From contig JARUPZ010000024.1 of assembly GCA_031213475.1 (NCBI GenBank), positions 496,001-560,000 on the forward strand: a stretch of DNA of 64,000 nucleotides, read 5' to 3'. Numbering within the stretch: the stretch's first letter is position 1; every line of letters begins with the position of its first letter. Shown here one piece after another: positions 23,201 to 31,772 of the stretch. Below the pieces are notes generated by a model that did not search any database, had not been told where the DNA came from, and saw only the letters and a program-made list of their open reading frames with translations. The DNA comes from Nereocystis luetkeana. Taxonomy: Eukaryota > Sar > Phaeophyceae > Laminariales > Laminariaceae. The position numbers and the translations under genes were made by a program.

Positions 23201-25788
23201 AAGCGAATGCTTCGCTCTCAGGCGTCGCGAAACATTTTTTTTTTCATCATCACTTTTACTTTCCAGCCTAATTCGTAGGAGGCGTTTACCCTCGGCGATC
23301 TTCTCGACAAGCCGTGGTCACAGGTCTCGTCCCTTCTCCCCCCCGGTACGTGCCTTTATTTTTTGTCACGCATAGGGTTCAGCATTCCCACTGCTCGTCG
23401 ATTTTCATCGATGTAGCTAACTCACGCTCTCGCGCTTTCCGCCAATCATTTTTCTATGCAAGAAAAAGTCCCTACGAGCATGCACTCGGCGAGACTTGAA
23501 CTCTCGATACTAATCTTGATAGGCACGCCGACCACCTACCAAGCCACCGGGGACGCCGTATATCTATACAGGGTGGTGTTGTGTCGTGATCCTCCCCAAG
23601 AGTATGATGACAAACCAGAGAAGGCTTGTTTACTTTGTCCTACTCTTGGAGATGAGCGTATTTCACCAACTTCTGACTAAACTCGTGCCATACCACTGAC
23701 TGCCTGATGGGTCGAGGGTGGCCTTTCGGCCTTGTGTTAATACGCCACATTTCGAAAGTGACACGCCACGGAGTCGCCGGTCTACCCATACCGACCCTGA
23801 GCCCATCAAGGGGGTGGGTCTGGGCCGACGTGCAAGATAGTAACTGCCCGAAAGGTGTTGCACGAATCTATTTGCAAGCTTGTATTGCATGTTAGGAGTT
23901 CGCGACTTCATATACGACCACGGGCTAGGTTTTATTTAGAAGCGAGCCATTATGCTATTGAATTACGTATAATGTGAGAATCTCATGTGAATAATACTAT
24001 TAATAATCATTAATCGTCTTCATGGCAGTAGATAGTATATAGCACAGCTTGTATTAATAGTAAAATGAAGCCACACACTCGTATTATCAGCATGTGGTGC
24101 CTTCAGCGGGATCCTAGATCCTCCGGGGGTGCCCCCCCGGGCCCCCCCATCGGCCGGGAGGTGTGTGTGGGGCCTTTATTGGCTCTGTTCGCGCGCCTGA
24201 CCCTAGTGGATTACTGCTGCATGGACCACTTATAAAGTCAGTTAGTTAGCTGTTACAGCTGCAGTCGGCTGCTACAGCGGTACTACTGTTTTGGCAGCCA
24301 ACAAATAATGTAAACCCTTTTGGGACCGCAGTCCCGTTTTGGGGACAAACCACTTAGAATTTGAATAGTTTGTCCCAAAAACGGGACTGCAGTCCTAAAA
24401 GGGTTGAATAATCGTGTAGGCTGGTAGACCTAAGCAGCAGTAGTCAACATCCACCACACAACCCTACCCGCGGATGAGATACATACCAGGGTATATACGT
24501 ATACATTATACACACAGGTAGATACGGAGTGCGCCACATACAGAGCGTACCGGTACACGGCTGGAGCCTCGAGCACACCCTCAGCAAATACGAAGGAGAA
24601 AGAAGAGTTGGGGAGATGGAAAACGGAAAACATGCAAATGTCAGCAGGGAAAAGTTGCCATATGGCGGTGCCAACCAGCGTAGTGCTCTCTTCATGCTCT
24701 TCAAAACCACACAGCACCTCTGGCACTCTGCGTGTTCACAGACTGCTGTACAGGCGTAGATCAATGCAATGCCGATAGATGCGGGGAAACACACGCGGCG
24801 TCATTCAATAAATGCATGTACCACGATTTACCGCAGATCAATGTCGACGTATGCGGGGAAATACAAGCAACGTCTGAATGAAACACCACTCTGTCCCGAA
24901 TCACAAGCAGCTTTTATCTATTAGTATTTGCTACAAGCGATCCATATATTTCGGGACAGAGTGATACTGCAGTAATAGCCCTTGGCTCTGGCTGGCTGGC
25001 TCCGCTGCTTCTGCCCGTGTGCGTGACGGTCGTCCCCGTGGTACAATGATTACAATCTTGCTCCTTCGAGTACTCGCACTCGGACATAGGAAGCGCTCGC
25101 GTGCACCTGGTACTACTCTGCTGCTGTGGTACCGGTATAATATGTACAATAGCAGTACTGCTGTATTTGTAGATACCGGATATGTACCTACTGTAGTACC
25201 TGGTATGTATGTTCCAAAAAAGGTACCAGGGTAGGTGCTGCTGTACTCGTAGGTATGTAGTTGGTAGTTGGTACGTACGAGTACTGCGACTGCTGCTCGT
25301 GGCAATGCGAGGCTGACGAGAGAGACGAGAGTGAAGAATCAAAGACGATTCGTACGAGCATTTTCGAAGCTCCCGATGGTTAGCGGGAGCTGTCATTGGA
25401 GGGCGTCGCAGCATAGTTCAGGAAACTCAGCTGTCTGTGCGGAAGCTTAGATTGGATGCACGTATGCACCTGTGGTAGGCATGGGGCTACTAACTGTGGC
25501 AGGGATGGAACACCCGGAGCACATCGCCCACTCGGCCGCCAATGGACCGATGTTATCGGAAATAAGTACGAGTAGTTATTACTTCGACTTGATGATAACA
25601 CATACCTGGTACCAGGTAAATGACGCTCGCAAGGTAATCAGAGAGGCAGAGAATGCCCGCTGCTAGTCGTACCTGCACACGCCAACGTGGTTGCACGGCC
25701 CCGTCACGTGCAAGCGCTCAACGCCATCGATATCCTCCACGCACACGACACATTGCTTGCTGTGCGCGCTCGATGCTACCTCTGCCAT
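8665..25788 (-). CDS. ZNF598: ZNF598/Hel2-like RING and C2H2 E3 ubiquitin ligase, 11 coding exons
   Basis: Exons, in transcript order: 25788-25673, 20180-20079, 19270-19153, 18469-18368, 17725-17645, 16958-16815, 16255-16193, 15130-15026, 14331-14251, 11812-10686, 9955-8665. All junctions are GT-AG, phases agree, and the sum is 3330 nt (1109 aa plus stop). Residues 13-57 form a C3HC4 RING (C13, C16, C32, H34, C38, C41, C54, C57). Zinc-finger segments follow at about 113-270 in the ZNF598 order, including HPRCEFCKKRF and DHYSCHIC. The C-terminal half has Gly, Ala and Ser runs, DFPSL/DFPGL motifs, and a conserved helical tail (ELLGEDGFSDV, then LPDEDKRREML). By family knowledge this ligase senses collided ribosomes and ubiquitinates 40S proteins in the cytosol. 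The start ATG at 25788 has G at -3 and +4. An optional 42-nt exon is listed separately. Low-complexity runs make the protein longer than human ZNF598. Confidence 0.93.
12280..12379. mobile_element. MITE family 2, diverged copy in intron
   Basis: Recognisable parts are TTGGGACAAACCAGTCAAATTC, then TGTCCCCAAAGACGGACGGC and AGTCCTGACCGGTTAA, in the order of the family-2 palindrome (best copy 24313-24405). It lies in the intron between exons 9 and 10 of the ligase gene. Confidence 0.55.
12795..12920 (+). repeat. minisatellite, about 22-bp GACGTTGGGCGTT units
   Basis: Imperfect units containing CGTTGGGTGTT, CGTTGTATGTTG and similar recur about every 22 bp inside the intron between exons 9 and 10 of the ligase gene. 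Confidence 0.6.
13968..14153 (-). repeat. SINE-like family B body, intronic copy
   Basis: The reverse complement contains GATGCGAGTCGACGAGGGAA and GTGACCCCGGATGTG, as in the family-B body at 60008-60230. It lies between exons 9 and 10 of the ligase gene; the tRNA-like head is missing. Confidence 0.7.
14176..14226. mobile_element. MITE family 2, partial copy
   Basis: CCAAGTAATATTTCCCAAAAACGGG followed by GCAGTCCTAACCC is one terminal half of a family-2 element, just downstream of exon 9 (14251-14331) of the minus-strand gene. Confidence 0.5.
15267..15460 (+). repeat. minisatellite of CACTATGGTTGAAG units
   Basis: Fourteen- to seventeen-base units (CACTATGGTTGAAG, CCACTATGAGTGTAG, CAACTATGGTTGAAG) repeat about ten times in the intron between exons 8 and 9 region of the ligase gene's neighbourhood, upstream of exon 8 in transcript order. 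Confidence 0.75.
15795..15935 (-). repeat. SINE-like family B body, diverged copy
   Basis: The reverse complement reads GGGGAAGGGGGGAAAAGAGCC then GTGACCCCGGATGTGAGG, matching the family-B body (60140-60190). It lies in the intron between exons 7 and 8 of the ligase gene. Confidence 0.6.
16351..16624. repeat. AGT triplet array (ACU-type in the transcript)
   Basis: About 270 bp of almost pure AGT on the plus strand, with scattered AGC and GGT variants. It lies in the intron between exons 6 and 7 of the minus-strand ligase gene, so the pre-mRNA carries (ACU)n. Its complement lies on the other side of exon 6, at 17119-17347. Confidence 0.95.
17048..17089 (-). CDS. 42-nt in-frame micro-exon duplicating the start of exon 6
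   Basis: The segment encodes GDPELEQYWHPRCE, paralogous to GDPKLGQSGHPRCE at the start of exon 6 (16958 downward). It is preceded by CTCTTCAG and followed by a GTGATA donor. It is 42 nt long, phase 0 at both ends and free of stops, so inclusion would add 14 residues between two zinc-finger segments without a frameshift. At the nucleotide level 32 of 42 positions match; about half the differences are silent, which suggests it was kept as coding sequence. It could be an alternative exon or a relic; transcripts would decide. Confidence 0.6.
17119..17347. repeat. ACT triplet array (AGU-type in the transcript)
   Basis: About 230 bp of CTA/ACT repeats on the plus strand, with GCT interruptions. 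It lies in the intron between exon 5 and the micro-exon, so the pre-mRNA carries (AGU)n, complementary to the array in the next intron at 16351-16624. Confidence 0.95.
18514..18622. mobile_element. MITE family 1, copy b
   Basis: Inverted ends TATTACGGGGGACCATAG and CTATGGTCCCCCGTAATA surround about 70 bp that include ATATGCAGGTTTTTGTG. It is inserted in the intron between exons 3 and 4 of the ligase gene. Confidence 0.9.
20215..20470. repeat. GGTAT/GGTAC microsatellite region
   Basis: Imperfect GGTATGGTAC pentamers with short unique interruptions, just upstream (in transcript order) of exon 2 of the ligase gene. The spurious Tyr/Arg-rich frame at 20227-20472 is read from it. Confidence 0.7.
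22195..22660. repeat. imperfect tandem duplication in intron 1 of the ligase gene
   Basis: 22230-22430 and 22478-22670 are clearly related: both carry GCGCCTCCAGA, CAGTAGACAGTCCGAGCATG, GATTGGTCGG, CTTATCGAACTCACA and GGCGAAAACAAA in order. On the minus strand both give short frames with an EFDKK segment, but stops interrupt them and no splice-consistent exon was found. Confidence 0.65.
22834..23235 (+). pseudogene. decayed Ser/Lys/Arg-rich reading frame
   Basis: One frame runs from ATG at 22834 to 23235 with only two stops (near 22917 and 23128). Composition looks coding, with segments such as PKASESGKSGSISKAERSNL and PRPSKDPSSSGSPRSSVARD. It abuts a SINE-like element and sits opposite to the ligase gene inside its first intron, so it may be a fragment of a transposon gag-like protein. 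No family was recognised. Confidence 0.3.
23238..23556 (-). mobile_element. SINE-like family A, complete copy with tRNA-like head
   Basis: On the minus strand the head (23554-23482) reads TGGCTTGGTAGG (A-box-like) and later GAGTTCAAGTCTC (B-box-like), about tRNA-sized. The body ends in GGCTGGAAAGTAAAAGTGAT and a short T/A-rich tail at 23240. It matches 40759-41094 throughout. It is inserted in intron 1 of the ligase gene, in the gene's own orientation. Confidence 0.8.
24313..24405. mobile_element. MITE family 2, best copy
   Basis: A near-perfect palindrome: AACCCTTTTGGGACCGCAGT on the left and ACTGCAGTCCTAAAAGGGTT on the right, with CCCGTTTTGGGGACAAAC facing GTTTGTCCCAAAAACGGG. About 93 bp, no coding capacity. 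It lies in intron 1 of the ligase gene. Confidence 0.9.
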
Positions 25789-26084
25789 GGCTTGGCTTTG
25801 CCTTTGACGATAAACGATAAATTGAATGCTCGTTGTGGTTGTGGCGATTTTTTTCATCGGGTTTGCATGCCACTATTAGGCGGTATAATTACGGGGACAA
25901 ATCCCCGCTCGCGGGAGATTTCGGGTCAGATTTCACCTGTCACGCGCACGCGCCGGCGCACGTTTGATATCAATCTCCAGAACAGTCAGTGCAGCTCGGG
26001 CTGGTGCTGGATCGCTCTCTGTGCCCGACGGGCTTATTGTCGCTGCCTGCACACCACTCCCACCCTGAAAATCGAGAGAGACCC
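25789..26084. promoter_or_regulatory. bidirectional promoter between divergent genes
   Basis: The 296 bp between the start codons of the ligase (minus) and the CRAL-TRIO gene (plus) must hold both 5' untranslated regions and core promoters. It contains a GC-rich near-palindromic block near 25938-25962 (GCGCACGCGCCGGCGCACG) and CCCGCTCGCGGGAG near 25902. No TATA box placed at a usual distance from either ATG was recognised. Confidence 0.6.
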
Positions 26085-29000
26085 ATGGCTTCCGATTCGC
26101 AGAACAGAGTGGTCACTCCCGCGGAAGGACAGGGCATCTCGAAGCTGCGCGCTCACTTCCCACCAGGGACGGAGTCTTTTGGCTTGCCTCTCGACGACGC
26201 TTGCTTGACCAGGTACCTGCGTGCTAGGAGTGGCGATGTCGAGAAGGCGATTGCCATGCTCTCGGCGACGCTGGAGTGGAGACGAGAGTTCGGTTTGCCC
26301 GAGGTGAGAGAGCAACCCTGCGGAGCCTCTCGGCGTCCCTTTTTCAAACGGTGATATTCCTTGACTTTGTCTGATGTGCCAGCACCTGGAACCAAAGTTA
26401 CATACTGGTACAAGTACCAGCTACTTGGTACCATGTACGTACGTATACGTACCTGTGGTGGACGTGGAAATTGGTTGAGCAGAAGCAATGCGATCAACGG
26501 CTGCAGCAGCAAACATCCCGTTTGGTCTCGAGGCGGCGAGATCATGGGCAGCGGATGGTGGGAGGGCTTAGAACTTGATGCGCCAACACCTTCAACGTAA
26601 ACCTCTCGTCGCGCAGGCGTGCTGTTCGTTGTTTATCGTGTGCGGAAATTGGTTCATACATTTGTCGACAATTATCCGCTCTGTACAAGTACGAGTACGT
26701 AAATACCATGCGTACAACACGTACACCAGCAGCACTACTCAGCACTACTGCTGTAGTATCCGTCATTTTTACCAAGAACCTCTGCAGTTGCTGCTGGTGT
26801 GCTGCTGTCTTTTGGCGAACTGGAATACCAGCTACAGCAAAAAGTATCACTGCTGTGAGACGAAGAATGAATAGCAGCACGATTCTCTACGTCGACGGTA
26901 TACAACACCACCCTGCCAACAAGTACGCATTCAGTCCCCGGGATTGCTTTTCCACGTTACAACTCTAGAGCGCTACTCGTACAGGCCCAGCCCCAGTAGA
27001 CTTAGCCTGTAGTAGCGCTTACCGCTGACCAGGGAATTCGATCAAATGGTTGAGCATAGTCTGTGCACGAGACAATAGGGAAGTATTAATTCTGCCAATC
27101 ATGGTTGATTGGGTCTGATTGGCTTGTAGGGTTAGGGTTATTTCTACTATTAATACTACTGCTGTGCATATATACAGCAGTAGTAGTATTAATAGTCGTC
27201 TCGTAGACAGGCAGTGAGTACTGCAGCCCGCCCGATGTTTTCGCCTATATACGGTTCTCCTAAAGTTTTCTGGCGTTCGTATCGCACTATTACTACGAGC
27301 TACCTGGGGTATACGAGTACCGTATACCTGGTACAAAGTACCGTATACAAGCGCGGTCTGCTAATCTCGCGCCCGGACATTATGGCATTATGACACGGTG
27401 CTTTATATCCCTAGCATGGGCGCACACCAGCATCATGATCAGATTATAAGATGATGGCATCATACGATGTGGACTCCCACGAGTACTGGCAGTATCATGC
27501 TGTGCGTGTCTCGCGCAATTCCTTGCAGTGTACCTGGTACTAGGTACTGCAGCTCTGGTCGGCAATATAAGAACCGCTTGGTATTCGTATTAGTGTCTAA
27601 AAGCTCCTTGTCTTTCCACCCAGAGTGAAATATAGACTCGCCATAAGTTCAGGTCGGACCGGCCTTCTTCCTCTGCAAATCGTTGGTCTGATTGGCAGAG
27701 GTCAGCCGTTTGGCCCCCCGGCCGTTTTTCGGGGGAAAAAACGCGATCAAAACACACTGCGGAACCACACGACCGCCCTGGCCGACGTCGAGCCCCCTGA
27801 AGGGTTAGAGCTATGAATAGGGTTCAGAGTAGGGAGTGATGGGTAGGGGATCGGTGTTGCCCGGCCCGATGTGCAAGATTGAATTTTACCACCAACGACA
27901 TGCTCTATTTTTTCTGCCGAACCGACCTGAATTCAGAGTTATTAATAGAGCATTCGGGCAGAACACTACACCAGGTACCGCGTAATGTATTAATTAGGGC
28001 TCTGGCGTCCGTTGCGCGCAGCGCAACAGCAGGCATGTTAGCCTCCCCGAGGGCCCTCCACGGGCCGCCGAAGGCAAAAACATGCAATGCACTTCGTGCA
28101 CATAGACTATATACGTGGATATATTTACGAAATTAACAGCAACAGCTAGCTGTGTGAGGCGGAACCCCGGGCAGGTTCTCTCTTGTGTCGTTGTGGTGTA
28201 GAGGACACACCGAGGTGGGCTGGTGCCTCAGATCTTGACGGAACAGAGTGGAGGACCTCTGGTGACCTTGAGCTTGAGTTTGATGAGGCGGTACGATCTA
28301 GGTGAAGGGGGCCTGGCATCCACAGCTGTGAGATCGATAATTTCGTCGAAAATCATCTTGCAAGCTGTAAATGCCCGAAAACCACTTGACAAAGTGCGTC
28401 TAGAAGCCTCCCGCGAAAAATGCCTCCGGCGAAAACAGTTGCGCGCCCAAGAAATTGTATTGCGCCGCGCGCCTTCCGGCGCCTGTTGCGCAACGCCGCA
28501 ATTCGAACCTAAATGTCGCGCCAAAGCCAAAGCTCGCTACAACCATTTAACGCCCAGAATATATGTGAAGTATGCTCGTAGTACCGCTCTGTACAGAAAC
28601 TTGAGGGTTGTTCGGGTATCAGTATGAATAACCGAACATTCGCCATAATCCCGGGCACATGAATACCCGAACAGTCATTGTGCATTTCCGGACGGAGCAA
28701 GCCGGAGTGGTATCTATGCTCATTGATCATAAACTCGTTAAATCGACCGTACTATCAATAGAGCATCTCCTACAATGTGCTCCACTCTGAATCCCATGTA
28801 TACGCTCGTTTTTTGCGGTAACACACGCATGTGGAGGACAGGGTACGTAGATACCGTCAATCTTCGGTCTCACATGCCAACCATGAAAATACCCTTACCA
28901 ACGTGCAATCCACGAGACCCGCCATCAAGGATGCTGTTCATAATGATTGACGTTCAGGTTTTCTCCTCGCGAGGTCTGAGAGAGGAATTATGGAGGTACC

Positions 29001-31740
29001 TCTTTGGCACATGAGACGAAAGAAAGTGCATATCAAGGCCTCGGCCGAACCCGCCGACGGCGAAACCCGCCGAAGACCCTCATAGGGCCGACCTCAGGGG
29101 GGGCGACTTCCATACACATGCATCTATGAAATTGCTGGACCATACCATAGACCGAATATTGTTGGCTTGACTCTGAATCTCGTTTGTTTGTGTTTGCTGT
29201 AACATGTAACATGGTGGCAGGTGTTGAAGAATGAGGTGGACGTCATCGCGAAGGAGAACTCAACGGGCAAGGTGTACGTTAGCGGCTTCGATCGGCAGGG
29301 AAGGCCAATATTGGTTATGCGGCCGAGAGAGGAAAATACCCAAGACCACGATGGCAACATCAAGCACATCGTGTACCAGGTACAACAGTAGACACGTCAT
29401 CGTGTATTTTATTCTTGTCTATTCTTTCATCGAGACGCTTTTTGGTTAGCCTGCTTTGTGTCCAGGGGCGAGATTTCAGGGAAATGAGCTATCAACAATA
29501 TGAGAGCATCATCACTTACCAGTAAGTGTTTGATAACTCTTACTCGTAGTTTTTAATGGTATTCATACAATTTTATTTTTGGCCTTTTGTTCCATTTTAC
29601 GTTTTTTGTATACTTCGTACCTGGTAGGTGTTTACTATGGTACTGCTATTGCTGTTGCTGCTGCTGCTGCTATTTGTCTCGCTGTCGCTGCTACCTATCC
29701 TGCCATCATGTCAACCTCTCTGTTGTTGCTGCTGCTACTTCTGCCACCACTGCTAGTGTTCTTGCTCTTGATGCTGCTAGTGGTAACAATCCTGCTGCTG
29801 CTGTACATTTCGTACCACCCTGCTGCCGCCGCTATTACTCCTGTTTTTTTCCTTGCTTCCGCGGCTGCTGCTGCCGCCGCCTCCGCTGCATCTGCGTTGA
29901 AACAGATGGAAAGAGCGAGAGCCGTTTTACAGAGACTGTCGGGAGGGTACGGCAAGGTCTGCATCATGATAGATTACGTCGGCTTCTCAGTCCGAAACGC
30001 CTCCCCAATGAAGACGAGCATGAAAACCCTCGGCATTCTTCAGAACCACTACCCCGAGACTCTTGGGGTCGCGTACTTCGTTTCCCCTCCCTTTGTGTTC
30101 CGAAGCTTCTGGAAGGTGAGTCGACCCTCTCTTGAGAAAGAACCCGCAAGAAACTCGGCGTGGGATTTCCGGGAAAACAAGACTGGCCGGAGCGATCATA
30201 CTGAAATTTATGCTACCTTTGCTCACAATTCTAGCGTAGGTTAGTATTCCGGTTTCTTGCTGAACCGTCGTCACTGTATGCATAGTGGTCAGTACAGAGC
30301 ACACCATATTGTGGCTATGGAAACCCGAATCCGACTCTCAGATTGGAAACCATGCTGTAGCAGCGTGAGCCCTCGGGCCTTCGGGTACATCAGGACCGGC
30401 TTTATTGCCGGAATTCTCGCCGGGTAACGACGCTTGCCTGCGTGGGGCGGGGAGGGTGTTGCAGCGACGGGACGCCGAGAAAAACAGAGGATATGTTGGA
30501 TGGACTGTGCACCTGACAGCAGGAATGCCCGCTTCGGACCAACCATAGTTATGCGTCCAGCAGGGGGCGCTTTGCAACGTTGGGCCGACGATGTGAGATG
30601 GAGGAGGAAAGCGCACACGCTGTTACCGGGCTATGACCGGGATCCCCGCTATGTGCCGACGATAGTTATGCGTCCGGCGGGGGGAGTGCTGCAGCCCGGC
30701 GGCGCTAGTATTTACCACTATGAAGCTCAGCGACTGTCCGGACCAGTGCTACGTGAAGGATCTGTTGAATATGCGGGGATTGAGCTGTGGGAGGCTCCCC
30801 CCGAAACATTGGAGGTTTAGAGGACTGATTCCCGAATGGCGAACATCTTCTTGCGTTTAGGCGACATCTTCTTGCGTGTATGCAAATACCTAAACACGCG
30901 GTGCTGCAGGAGCAAGCCTCCCACAACTCAATCCCTGCCTATTCCATGAACCCTCCACGTAGCACTGATTCGAGCAGTCGTTACGTTTCAACGTGTTAAA
31001 TCCTAGCGCTCCCGCGCGTGGAACACCCCCTGTCCAACGCATAACTATCGTCGGCACAACCCGGTTATCGCTCGGTAACAGCGTGTGCGCTTCCCTCCTC
31101 CATCCCTCACTATCCACCCGGCGTTGTGACCCCGCCAGAGCTAGCGACCCAAAAAAAAACAAGTCGGGGCCCATTCACTATCCACCGCCTACGAGTTGTG
31201 TGATTGCGCAGCAGTACGAGTAGGATCATGCTGCCAGTAGAGCTTTCAAACATATCCGACGCAATGGCGGTAGGATAAGCAAGTAAATCGCGATTTTTGT
31301 GCGCATACGCCCCCCTCTGAAGTCCCTGACAGAGTAACAGTTCACACTGACTCTCGCCCAATATTCGTGCGGATGCTATTTGACTGACTGACCACTATGC
31401 AGGTAATTTACCCTTTTATAGACAGCGATACGAAGGGGAAGTTCTGTTTCGTGCCCGGCAACGCCAAGGGGGAAACGGCGCAAAAAGTTTTTTCAAAGAA
31501 CTTCGACCTGGAACAGCTTGAGGAGGTGGGGTTTTTTTTTCGCCCGCTGTGTTTTTGGTTGCTTTGTCTTCTGTATTTTGTTTGCTTTAGATCTCAGAGA
31601 CATTTAAGGGTGAGGGTTAGATGTTTTGTTTCGTGCCGAGCAGCGCTAAGCAGAGTGCTCCTAAAACTTGGAGGTGGAGCATCTTGAGGAGGTGACGGTT
31701 TTTTGTTTGGTTTGCCGTCTGTCTGGCTGTCTGTCCGCCA

Positions 31741-31772
<32 letters not shown>

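Noticed and set aside
29466..29521. Possible extra exon of the CRAL-TRIO gene (GRDFREMSYQQYES)
   Set aside because: It has an AG before and GTAAGT after, but its 56 nt would break the phase, and the family alignment runs directly from VYQ (29379) to MERA (29906). It could still be an alternative exon.
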